Assembly (NCBI GenBank): GCA_016293805.1
Contig: JAEDDI010000059.1
Coordinates: 1-6,101 of the forward strand
From: Bacillota bacterium
GTDB lineage: Bacteria; Bacillota; Clostridia; Peptostreptococcales; Anaerovoracaceae
Direction of reading: 5' to 3'
DNA: 6,101 nt
Below the pieces are notes generated by a model that saw only the letters and a list, made by a program, of their open reading frames with translations, was not told the DNA's origin and ran no database searches. Positions within the stretch are counted from its first letter, which is position 1. Every line of letters starts with the position of its first letter. Shown piece after piece: positions 1 through 5,862 of the stretch. Made by a program: the position numbers and the translations under genes.

Positions 1-27
1 CTTGCGGTAACATCCCTTTTGTCGCTC

Positions 28-51
28 GGTTATTCAATTTTTGAGCTAACC
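28..51. repeat. Imperfect inverted repeat downstream of the operon
   Basis: GGTTA (28-32) pairs with TAACC (47-51), and inside it TCAA (34-37) pairs with TTGA (41-44) around a TTT loop, with a small 1x2 interior loop. A competing pairing of GCTC (24-27) with GAGC (43-46) is also possible. There is no T tract on either side, so it does not look like an intrinsic terminator. The remainder of 1-66 shows no coding potential that I can support. The role is unknown and a chance repeat in A+T-rich DNA is possible. Confidence 0.3.
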
Positions 52-66
52 TGTTTGCCCACTGCC

Positions 67-124
67 CTTAAAAGCGTTGATTTTACTGGATTCTTGCTTG
101 TTTTCTTATGTCAACGCTCTTAAG
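67..124 (-). terminator. Long-loop hairpin, likely 3' end of the four-gene operon
   Basis: A 14-nt inverted repeat (67-80 with 111-124) encloses a 30-nt loop and begins 16 nt beyond the last stop codon of the operon. Read as minus-strand RNA, all 14 positions pair, with one G-U wobble (119 with 72). Read as plus-strand RNA, the same position is an A-C mismatch, so the structure suits minus-strand transcription. The 3' arm contains GCTTTTAAG, giving only a short U run inside the stem rather than a clean tail. It may be a weak intrinsic terminator or a stabilising 3' hairpin; the loop is longer than usual for a terminator. Confidence 0.5.
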
Positions 125-140
125 CTCAGAGATTATTTTG

Positions 141-770
141 TTACTTTATTAATTCTTCAAGATGCTCCGCCATCTTCAGGAGCGACTCAACTCTTCTTCT
201 GAAAAACAGTTTCCTGGAAGAATAATTCTTTCCCTCCAGACGTTTGCTTTTACCTACTGCCTTGTTAAGACTTTTGCAGGATGTGACGATTGCATCTGTC
301 TTCATCTTGAGTCTGAACGCCTTTTCCTCTGCCTTCGCTTCATCATCTGAAATGCTCTTGAGAGTTCTGACTGTCTTTCCGGCAGCATCTTTCTTTTTAT
401 TTGTGCGCATAATGGCATGACAGACTGCACCTGCTGCCGAAATGCCGAATGCTGCGGCCTTTCTTCCCGCAAACATCACACCCCTTGCGGGAATGCTGTC
501 TGCTATGGTCCTGGCTGCATTTCTTCTTCTTGCCTTTGAGATTTCCTTTTCGACTATGCGCATTCTTCCATTTGAAATCATCATAAGTCTGTCGGCTTTG
601 TCTTCCGGAAGATTTGCAATTGATTCAAGAAGATCTGTCACATCGTCAAGAGCTGTAACAGACATAACCACTGCATCCTCATATCTTCCGGACTGCAGTC
701 TCAGTTCCTTCTCTGCCGCTTTAAGCCTCTTTTCTGCAAGACTAAGCTCCTTGCTGCCGGCTTTTTTCAT
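141..770 (-). CDS. Lysine-rich helical protein of unknown function (209 aa)
   Basis: I do not recognise this protein. It is strongly basic and highly charged, with alternating Lys/Arg/Glu. The N-terminus (about residues 7-30) and the C-terminus (about 185-208) look like amphipathic helices with coiled-coil potential. The middle (about 97-120, rich in Ala and Gly) is the only stretch with few charges. It is too short and too interrupted by Arg and Lys to call a membrane segment with confidence. There is no signal peptide, and only two cysteines, so it is unlikely to bind a metal cluster. The start is well supported: AGGAGG at 775-780 lies 4 nt before the ATG, and that ATG overlaps the stop of the upstream radical SAM gene as ATGA (4 nt). 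It is the last gene of the operon, so its product is probably made in step with the radical SAM protein and may be its partner or substrate. That link rests on position alone. Confidence 0.8.
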   Translation of the reverse strand: MKKAGSKELSLAEKRLKAAEKELRLQSGRYEDAVVMSVTALDDVTDLLESIANLPEDKADRLMMISNGRMRIVEKEISKARRRNAARTIADSIPARGVMFAGRKAAAFGISAAGAVCHAIMRTNKKKDAAGKTVRTLKSISDDEAKAEEKAFRLKMKTDAIVTSCKSLNKAVGKSKRLEGKNYSSRKLFFRRRVESLLKMAEHLEELIK

Positions 771-1657
771 ATTTCCTCCTGGCAGGTTTCAAGCCATCTG
801 AGATCATACGGTTCGAATGTGACATTTCTGTATTTCTCGACATCGAGAATCTTGCCGTCCCAGTCACCGTGTATTTCTCCAGTCTGCTTGATAAGAATAT
901 CGTAAAGAATATCGTAAGTTGTATCACCATCCGTCTCAACTATTGTGCTGTACGGAAGTGTCTTGTGATATGTAAGTTCCAGGCCTTTGTAATCAAAATG
1001 GTATCCGCAGCGCATTCTGCATCCGTCAAGACCTGTATATTTGAATCTTGCCTTAAGATCTGCAAGAATTTTATCATTCTCCTCTTCATAAAGATTTTCC
1101 GGAGTAGTCTCGGTATAGTCATATCTGAACTGTACCGGGATATTGATCTTCCTGAATCTCTCAACATATTCAACCAGTCTGTCTGCAGGATATTCCTTGA
1201 ACAGAACACAGTTTACTCTTGTTCCGGTTGGGATTCTCGCAAGAAGCTCATCTCTGGATTCTTCAACATAATGCACAAGATGACGTGAAATGTTAATACA
1301 TGTAATCTTGTCCTTATTCTTCTCAACGAAGTCAATCATATCATCTTCACTTCTGTCCTTAAATACAGGGAATGTCGTGTTGATGTAAACTTTGTGAGTT
1401 GCAGGAATTTCATCCAGCATAATCTGAAGTGATTCAAGATCCGAGAACGGTTCCCCTCCTGTAAATACAAAATCACAGTAAGGTGTAATCTCATTCATCA
1501 CTCTAATGCTTTCACAGATTTTTTCAAGACTGAATCCGTCCATGCACTGGTATTCTTCCTTGTTTATGCAGAACGGACAGTTATTCTGACAATCATATGG
1601 CACAAAGATTGTCACTGTTGCACCGCCTTCGCGTGTCTTGTATGGATTGTTACTCAT
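767..1657 (-). CDS. Small radical SAM protein of unknown substrate (296 aa)
   Basis: This is a radical SAM enzyme, expected to bind one [4Fe-4S] cluster and cleave S-adenosylmethionine to a 5'-deoxyadenosyl radical. Seen directly: the cluster motif CxxxCxxC (Cys23, Cys27, Cys30), the SAM-contacting GGEP motif (67-70), and a later N-I-S-R stretch (122-125) where the family contacts SAM. A second close cysteine pair (Cys213, Cys217, CRMRC) lies in the C-terminal third, with a further Cys292 near the end. This is not a full SPASM or twitch pattern, so a second cluster is uncertain. The substrate cannot be read from the sequence. The start is set at the ATG at 1657, because GGAGG (1666-1670) lies 8 nt before it; the longer frame would begin at a TTG at 1672 that overlaps this Shine-Dalgarno site. 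It overlaps the end of the methyltransferase gene by 8 nt and the next gene by 4 nt. A perfect in-frame duplication gives Y-D-I-L twice (248-255). Confidence 0.9.
   Translation of the reverse strand: MSNNPYKTREGGATVTIFVPYDCQNNCPFCINKEEYQCMDGFSLEKICESIRVMNEITPYCDFVFTGGEPFSDLESLQIMLDEIPATHKVYINTTFPVFKDRSEDDMIDFVEKNKDKITCINISRHLVHYVEESRDELLARIPTGTRVNCVLFKEYPADRLVEYVERFRKINIPVQFRYDYTETTPENLYEEENDKILADLKARFKYTGLDGCRMRCGYHFDYKGLELTYHKTLPYSTIVETDGDTTYDILYDILIKQTGEIHGDWDGKILDVEKYRNVTFEPYDLRWLETCQEEI
893..917. repeat. Perfect 12-bp tandem duplication inside the radical SAM gene
   Basis: The unit AAGAATATCGTA occurs twice in immediate succession (893-904 and 905-916), with one more matching base. The period is a multiple of three, so the frame is kept and the protein reads YDILYDIL at residues 248-255. 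Identity of the two copies at DNA level, including third codon positions, suggests a recent slippage event. Confidence 0.9.
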
Positions 1658-2945
1658 CAAAATATCCTCCAAATGGTACTCTATTGTTAGTGTTCATATG
1701 GTCAACATCCAAAACCATATGCTTACGCCCGCCAGTTATACTGTATACCAGAATACTGACGGCAGTGCCAAGTCTGATACCGGGACAATCAAACATACTT
1801 ATCTGCTCACTTCTGAGCCGAAGTTCAGTTTCAATATCCTTTTTACTTCTCTTAAACACATATGCGGCCCTGTGGATTTTTCCGTCGTAATCGGGATCAA
1901 CCGACCACATATCTACAGGCTCCGTATTATTTCCAAACACACTAATCCTTATTATATCACTGTTTATTGAAATGTCATCAGATTTTTTTACAATAACATC
2001 ACAAAATTTATAAAAATCGAACGAAACGCCTGAATCGTGAAGCCGTTTTATAGACATTTCAGCTGCAAGGTCTCCATTATCACACACGATAAACTGTCTT
2101 CCCATATCTGCTGCCGAAACCGCAAGAGTCGATGATCCTGCAAAGAAATCCGCGCATATATCTCCCGGTCTCGAACAGCTTCTGACAATTCTGTCTATGA
2201 GAGCCTTTGGTTTTTGCGTTGCGTATCCGGTTCTCTCTGAAGATGTCCTTCCCACCATATCAATATTCCACACATCCTTCATATTGACCATGGTGTACCA
2301 CCCCAGTTCATCTTCAAATTCCTCAACTCCCCTGAATCTGTACGGTTTGTATCCTCTGTTGTAGGATTTCTCCTTCTGAGGTTCAAAATAGTATTTCCGG
2401 CTTCTGCTGTAAAACAGGAGAGTGTCATGCTTTCTTGCAAAATGCTTTTTTGTGCTGCCGCCGGATTTATAAGTCCATATCACCTCGTTCACGAAATTAT
2501 CCGCTCCGAAAATCTCGTCCATCAGAAGCTTGACACAATGCACCGCATGCCAGTCCAGATGAATCCATATACAGCCTTCTTCAGAAAGAAGATCTCTCAT
2601 CGCATAAAGCCTTGCACAAAGCATGCGATAATACGCTAACTCTCCTTCCTCCCATACATCGCTGTATGCGTGTGCACTTATCTTCTCTTCACATGCAGAT
2701 TTGACAGTGGCGCTGTAGTTTGCCTTCGTAAAAAAAGGTGGATCGGCATATATAAGCTGGAGTCTGCCCTTCATGTTTTTCTCTTCCATGAGATACTTCA
2801 TAAAAGGAAGGCAGTCTCCCTGTGCCAGAATATTATCCGTTTCGCTTCCATATCTTTCAACAGGAATGAACCTTTCGGGAGTGCACTTTTCGTATTCATT
2901 TTTTGCCTCCTGCAGAACCTGGGGCAGGATATTAAGAATACCCAT
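1650..2945 (-). CDS. Beta-class DNA methyltransferase, N6-adenine or N4-cytosine (431 aa)
   Basis: It transfers a methyl group from SAM to an exocyclic amino group of adenine or cytosine in DNA. Seen directly: catalytic motif IV DPPF (68-71) comes first, then a central region (about 150-235) expected to include target recognition, then a TQKP stretch (243-246) and the SAM-binding motif I D-F-F-A-G-S-S-T (266-273). Motif IV before motif I defines the beta order (N6_N4_Mtase fold, as in type III Mod and CcrM/HinfI-type enzymes). About 140 residues follow the SAM motifs; within them V-D-M-W-S-V-D-P-D-Y-D-G resembles tails I recall from Mod-like methylases. The target base and site cannot be read. 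The start ATG (2943-2945) has AAAGGA 8 nt upstream and shares one base with the ygiQ stop. No restriction subunit lies nearby, so it appears to be a solitary methyltransferase with a housekeeping or regulatory role, unless its partner is encoded elsewhere. Confidence 0.92.
   Translation of the reverse strand: MGILNILPQVLQEAKNEYEKCTPERFIPVERYGSETDNILAQGDCLPFMKYLMEEKNMKGRLQLIYADPPFFTKANYSATVKSACEEKISAHAYSDVWEEGELAYYRMLCARLYAMRDLLSEEGCIWIHLDWHAVHCVKLLMDEIFGADNFVNEVIWTYKSGGSTKKHFARKHDTLLFYSRSRKYYFEPQKEKSYNRGYKPYRFRGVEEFEDELGWYTMVNMKDVWNIDMVGRTSSERTGYATQKPKALIDRIVRSCSRPGDICADFFAGSSTLAVSAADMGRQFIVCDNGDLAAEMSIKRLHDSGVSFDFYKFCDVIVKKSDDISINSDIIRISVFGNNTEPVDMWSVDPDYDGKIHRAAYVFKRSKKDIETELRLRSEQISMFDCPGIRLGTAVSILVYSITGGRKHMVLDVDHMNTNNRVPFGGYFDE
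1666..1670 (-). promoter_or_regulatory. Shine-Dalgarno site deciding the small radical SAM start
   Basis: GGAGG on the minus strand, inside the last codons of the methyltransferase gene, lies 8 nt upstream of the ATG at 1657. The TTG at 1672 overlaps this site and has no ribosome binding site of its own, so the ATG is the start. Confidence 0.88.
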
Positions 2946-4735
2946 TATCTCTTTCCTTTCGGCGAATTTGTGTGAGGCGCCAAAACATTTATCAGATCAG
3001 GTCTTCCGGCTGCCTTAAGCGCCTTTATAACCGTCTGCCTGTTCTCAGGCTTGTGAAAATGCATGAGTGCCCTCTGCATTTTCTTTTCTTTCATGTCTTT
3101 TGCAACATACACAGGTTCAAGCGTAAACGGCTCCATCTCTGTATAATACATACATGTTGCAAGAGTCCCCGGTGTCGGATAAAAATCCTGCACCTGGTCC
3201 GGAACAAATCCGTATTTTTTAAGATACAGTGCAAGATTTACAGCATCATCAAGTGTACTTCCCGGATGGGATGATATAAGGTATGGAATCAGATACTGTT
3301 TTTTTCCAAGCTGTTCATTGGTCTTCGCATAAGCCCTGGAAAATTCACTGAATACTCTGCATGAAGGTTTATGCATGTATCTCAGAACACTGTCAGAAAC
3401 ATGTTCAGGCGCAACCTTAAGCGTACCTGAAACATGATTGGCGCAGAGTTCTCTCAGGAATGTTTTATCTCTGTCAGCCATGACATAATCATATCTTATA
3501 CCGGAACGTATAAAGACTTTTTTTACTCCCCGGACCTTCCTTACAGCCCTCAGCACATCTATGAACTCGCTGTGGTCCACATCAAGGTTTGCACACGGCT
3601 CCGGAAACAGACAGTCCCTGTTTCTGCACATTCCATGCTCAAGCTGACGGCTGCATGACGGATGCCTGAAATTGGCTGTAGGCCCGCCTACATCATGAAT
3701 ATACCCCTTGAATTCAGGATCTTCTGTAATAAGTTCTGCTTCCCTCACTATCGATTCAATACTTCTTGATCTTACTTCACGACCCTGATGATATGTCAGA
3801 GCGCAGAAGGCACATCCTCCAAAGCAGCCCCTGACTGCAGTTATACTGAACCTGACTTCCGAAAAACCCGGTATTCCGCCTTCCTTATCATACATTGGAT
3901 GCCACATCCTCATATAAGGCAGTTCATAAATGTGGTCAAGTTCATGCCTTTCAAGGGGCATCTGCGGCGGATTCTGAAGCACGTAAAAACCGTCATATTT
4001 CTCTGCAAGCGGTTTCCCGCTTATGCAGTCGTTTTCCCTGTACTGCATGGCGAAACTCCTGCAGTATGCTTTCTTATCACTGCAAACCTCATCAAAAGAT
4101 GGAAGAACCATCGTTTCATCATCTATCTCACTGACTCTGCAGCATGTTCCTTTTATCCAGCATATATCCCTGACACTTATTCCGCTGTCGAGAGCCTCGG
4201 CAATCTCTATTACCGCTCTTTCTCCCATTCCGTATATAAGAAGATCCGCTCTTGAATCTATCAGCACCGATCTTCTTACCTTGTCATCCCAGTAGTCATA
4301 ATGTGAAAACCTTCTGAGCGATGCCTCAAGCCCTCCTATAATAACCGGAACTTTGCTGTATGCCTCTTTGGCTCTGTTGCAGTAGACAATTACAGCTCTG
4401 TCCGGTCTCCTGCCTGTTTTTCCCCCGGGTGAATATATATCAGTTCTACGTCTGTGTCTGAATACGGAGTAGTTGTTAACCATGGAATCCACATTACCTG
4501 AATTAATAAGAAAGCCAAGTCTTGGTCTTCCAAAAGTCCTGAAATCCTCACAGCTTCTGTAATCAGGCTGAGAAAGAATACCAATGCGGTATCCCATTGA
4601 CTCAAGTACTCTGGATATTATGGCTGTGCCGAAAGAAGGGTGATCAACATATGCATCGCCTGTAACGAGAACGAAATCAACAAAGTCCCATCCTCTTTCT
4701 TTCATTTCTTCTCCATTTGCCGGTAAAAAAGCCAT
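2945..4735 (-). CDS. ygiQ: YgiQ-family radical SAM protein (UPF0313, 596 aa)
   Basis: This is a full-length member of the YgiQ family. The family is widespread in bacteria, and I know of no established reaction for it. Seen directly: a long N-terminal domain (about 1-290) with the family signatures V-T-G-D-A-Y-V-D-H-P-S-F-G (24-36) and G-G-L-E-A-S-L-R-R (134-142); the radical SAM cluster motif CxxxCxxC (Cys304, Cys308, Cys311); D-V-G-G-P-T-A-N (348-355); and a family-typical set of further cysteines (361, 370, 375, 381) that could bind a metal or second cluster. A conserved C-terminal domain follows. The start is placed at the ATG at 4735, because GGAGG (4741-4745) lies 5 nt before it and the first conserved residues follow soon after. 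An in-frame ATG at 4747 would add four residues but has no Shine-Dalgarno site. It is the first gene of the operon, directly behind the promoter at 4765-4794, and overlaps the methyltransferase gene by 1 nt. Confidence 0.96.
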   Translation of the reverse strand: MAFLPANGEEMKERGWDFVDFVLVTGDAYVDHPSFGTAIISRVLESMGYRIGILSQPDYRSCEDFRTFGRPRLGFLINSGNVDSMVNNYSVFRHRRRTDIYSPGGKTGRRPDRAVIVYCNRAKEAYSKVPVIIGGLEASLRRFSHYDYWDDKVRRSVLIDSRADLLIYGMGERAVIEIAEALDSGISVRDICWIKGTCCRVSEIDDETMVLPSFDEVCSDKKAYCRSFAMQYRENDCISGKPLAEKYDGFYVLQNPPQMPLERHELDHIYELPYMRMWHPMYDKEGGIPGFSEVRFSITAVRGCFGGCAFCALTYHQGREVRSRSIESIVREAELITEDPEFKGYIHDVGGPTANFRHPSCSRQLEHGMCRNRDCLFPEPCANLDVDHSEFIDVLRAVRKVRGVKKVFIRSGIRYDYVMADRDKTFLRELCANHVSGTLKVAPEHVSDSVLRYMHKPSCRVFSEFSRAYAKTNEQLGKKQYLIPYLISSHPGSTLDDAVNLALYLKKYGFVPDQVQDFYPTPGTLATCMYYTEMEPFTLEPVYVAKDMKEKKMQRALMHFHKPENRQTVIKALKAAGRPDLINVLAPHTNSPKGKR

Positions 4736-4740
4736 ACTAT

Positions 4741-4745
4741 CCTCC
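4741..4745 (-). promoter_or_regulatory. Shine-Dalgarno site deciding the ygiQ start
   Basis: GGAGG on the minus strand lies 5 nt before the ATG at 4735. It falls just downstream of the alternative ATG at 4747, which has no purine-rich site in front of it. This favours the shorter protein. Confidence 0.88.
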
Positions 4746-4764
4746 ATGTTTTCAGCTTACGCCG

Positions 4765-4794
4765 ATTATATCACAAAAAAGGCTACTGAAACAA
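4765..4794 (-). promoter_or_regulatory. Promoter of the ygiQ operon (extended -10)
   Basis: On the minus strand TATAAT (4765-4770) is a perfect -10 box, preceded by TGA to give an extended TGnTATAAT. A weak -35 candidate, TTGTTT (4789-4794), stands 18 nt upstream, inside the hairpin of the preceding terminator. Transcription would begin near 4757-4758 and leave a leader of about 22 nt before the ATG at 4735. There is no room for a riboswitch or attenuator. Confidence 0.75.
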
Positions 4795-4800
4795 TAGCCT
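4775..4800 (-). terminator. Intrinsic terminator after the amidase gene
   Basis: As minus-strand RNA, AGGCUAUUG pairs with CAGUAGCCU around a UUU loop: a 9-bp stem with one U-G wobble (4794 with 4786). A run of six T follows (4780-4775, the first paired with the stem). It starts 46 nt after the amidase stop codon. On the plus strand the wobble becomes a C-A mismatch and no T tract follows, so it works toward the left. The bases between the stop and the hairpin (4801-4846) show nothing else convincing. Confidence 0.85.
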
Positions 4801-4846
4801 CTGCCTCGCATGATGAAAATAATCATTGTGTAGTTTTTAACAATTA

Positions 4847-5671
4847 TCAGTAAATTTCAGGCCTTCTCGCCCTGAGAAGCGGAAGCTGCTGCCTTACGGA
4901 ATCCACATATTCAAAATCAATGTCCGCATATACTATTTCCTCGCCCGTTCCCGCCTCGGCAATCACTTTACCCCACGGGTCTGAAACAAGAGAATGCCCG
5001 TATGCCTCATATATGCCTCCCTCAGCATACGCAGGGGATACCGCCGCAAAATACACCTGATTATCAACAGCTCTTGACCTCATTGCAAGATGCCAGTGGT
5101 CTGTTCCTGTCTTTTTGCTGAACGCAGCAGGGAGAATTATCATCTTCGCCCCTTCAAGTGTCATTTTCCTGAAAAACTCCGGAAATCTCACATCAAAACA
5201 TATCGCAATACCTATTCTTCCGAATTCCGTATCTATAACTGTCGCACAATCTCCGCTGGAAAGAGTCTCCGATTCCATAAATCTAATTCCTCCTTCAATG
5301 TCAACATCGAAAAGATGCGCCTTGCGGTGTTTCCCTATAATTCTGCCGTTTCGGTCAAACACATATGCGGTATTATATACTCTGTTTTCTTCCCTCTCGG
5401 AAATCGTCCCTCCGGCAAGATATATGCCAAGCTCTCCTGCCAGCGCGGACATTCTGCTGACAGTATCCCCGTCCTCAGTTTCCGCATAAGGCTCAAAATA
5501 CCTGTTGGCATAAGGAGTATTCCACATTTCAGGAAGACAGACAATGTCACATCCGGCATCTTTTGCCCTCCTCACCATTGATGAAGCCTTCTGCCATGTC
5601 TCCTGTTTGTTACTGTATATATCCTGTGCGTCAGATCCTCCCATCTGACAAAGACCTATTCTGAAACTCAT
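4847..5671 (-). CDS. Nit2-like omega-amidase, carbon-nitrogen hydrolase (274 aa)
   Basis: This is a cytosolic nitrilase-superfamily amidase, most like Nit2 omega-amidases, which hydrolyse alpha-ketoglutaramate and alpha-ketosuccinamate to the dicarboxylic keto acid and ammonia. These by-products arise from transaminases that use glutamine or asparagine. Seen directly: the Glu-Lys-Cys triad at Glu48 (L-P-E-M-W-N-T-P-Y), Lys117 (H-R-K-A-H-L-F-D-V-D) and Cys158 (I-C-F-D-V-R-F-P-E); the Nit2-like M-E-S-E-T-L-S-S-G-D; and the C-terminal R-A-R-R-P-E-I-Y. The length matches the family. The H-L-F-D-V-D form separates it from Nit1-type enzymes, which usually have H-L-C-D-V. The exact substrate remains inferred. 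The frame runs upstream to an ATG at 5755, but that adds 28 residues lying over the promoter; GGAGG (5678-5682) sits 6 nt before the ATG at 5671. An adjacent ATG at 5674 is also possible but is only 3 nt from GGAGG. It is monocistronic, with its own promoter and terminator. Confidence 0.92.
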   Translation of the reverse strand: MSFRIGLCQMGGSDAQDIYSNKQETWQKASSMVRRAKDAGCDIVCLPEMWNTPYANRYFEPYAETEDGDTVSRMSALAGELGIYLAGGTISEREENRVYNTAYVFDRNGRIIGKHRKAHLFDVDIEGGIRFMESETLSSGDCATVIDTEFGRIGIAICFDVRFPEFFRKMTLEGAKMIILPAAFSKKTGTDHWHLAMRSRAVDNQVYFAAVSPAYAEGGIYEAYGHSLVSDPWGKVIAEAGTGEEIVYADIDFEYVDSVRQQLPLLRARRPEIY

Positions 5672-5677
5672 CATCTT

Positions 5678-5682
5678 CCTCC
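5678..5682 (-). promoter_or_regulatory. Shine-Dalgarno site deciding the amidase start
   Basis: GGAGG on the minus strand, followed by AAG and two consecutive ATG codons (5674 and 5671). The second has the better spacing (6 nt against 3 nt). The ATG at 5755 has no comparable site. Confidence 0.85.
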
Positions 5683-5700
5683 GATCAGATTTATACATAA

Positions 5701-5729
5701 ATAATACTGCAATCATAATAATAAGTAAA
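5701..5729 (-). promoter_or_regulatory. Promoter of the amidase gene
   Basis: On the minus strand TTTACT (5724-5729) and TATTAT (5701-5706) are separated by exactly 17 nt, matching the sigma-70/SigA consensus at 4 and 5 of 6 positions. The predicted start near 5694 leaves a leader of about 22 nt containing the GGAGG site. Its position makes an amidase start at 5755 unlikely. Confidence 0.65.
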
Positions 5730-5770
5730 GATTTCTCATATGCTCCCAGACTCATTGCGCCCGTTCTTTA

Positions 5771-5795
5771 ATTTTGACATTTGTTAAAAATATTA
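5771..5795 (+). promoter_or_regulatory. A/T-rich UP-element-like tract before the tRNA promoter
   Basis: Almost pure A+T (ending in TTAAAAATATTA) lies directly upstream of the -35 box, where strong stable-RNA promoters carry UP elements that bind the RNA polymerase alpha subunit. It also contains an extra TTGACA (5774-5779) with no matching -10. The divergent region 5730-5795 shows no other clear site. Confidence 0.45.
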
Positions 5796-5824
5796 TTGAC
5801 AATGCATGCTGTGCTATGTATAAT
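5796..5824 (+). promoter_or_regulatory. Consensus promoter of the tRNA operon
   Basis: TTGACA (5796-5801) and TATAAT (5819-5824) both match the sigma-70/SigA consensus perfectly with an ideal 17-nt spacer. The predicted start is near 5831, about 32 nt before tRNA-Asn. Such a strong promoter fits a stable-RNA operon. Confidence 0.93.
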
Positions 5825-5835
5825 TATTGTTGTCG

Positions 5836-5855
5836 CGTTGAGGTTCACCTCAGCG
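5836..5855 (+). other. Leader hairpin upstream of tRNA-Asn
   Basis: CGTTGAGG (5836-5843) pairs with CCTCAGCG (5848-5855) around a TTCA loop: 8 bp with one U-G wobble. It lies between the predicted transcription start and the tRNA-Asn 5' end. There is no T tract, so it is not a terminator. It may protect the leader or shape the substrate for RNase P processing; this is inferred from position only. Confidence 0.6.
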
Positions 5856-5862
5856 AAAGCGT

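Noticed and set aside
442..801. Plus-strand hydrophobic frame of 119 codons opposite the lysine-rich gene
   Set aside because: Its apparent hydrophobicity follows from being complementary to Lys/Glu-rich codons. The minus-strand gene has a good Shine-Dalgarno site and operon overlap.
869..1288. Plus-strand open frame of 139 codons opposite the small radical SAM gene
   Set aside because: It lies wholly inside a gene with intact radical SAM motifs, has no recognisable domain, and reads as the antisense of that gene.
141..1657. A classic radical-SAM peptide (RiPP) biosynthetic cluster
   Set aside because: There is no short precursor, no peptide-recognition domain, no full SPASM cysteine pattern, and no transporter or peptidase.
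1658..1672. TTG start adding five residues to the small radical SAM protein
   Set aside because: The TTG overlaps the GGAGG that serves the ATG at 1657 and has no ribosome binding site of its own.
1650..2945. A type III restriction-modification locus
   Set aside because: The methyltransferase has the beta motif order seen in Mod subunits, but no Res helicase or nuclease gene is adjacent and its neighbours are radical SAM genes.
3788..4255. Plus-strand open frame of 155 codons opposite ygiQ
   Set aside because: It covers conserved YgiQ coding sequence on the other strand; no ribosome binding site or domain supports it.
4801..4846. Short inverted repeats (ATGAT/ATCAT, ATTGT/ACAAT) after the amidase stop
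   Set aside because: The stems are only 5 bp and A+T-rich, and a much better terminator follows immediately.
5090..5581. Plus-strand open frame of 163 codons opposite the amidase
   Set aside because: It is antisense to conserved catalytic regions, and its translation resembles no family that I know.
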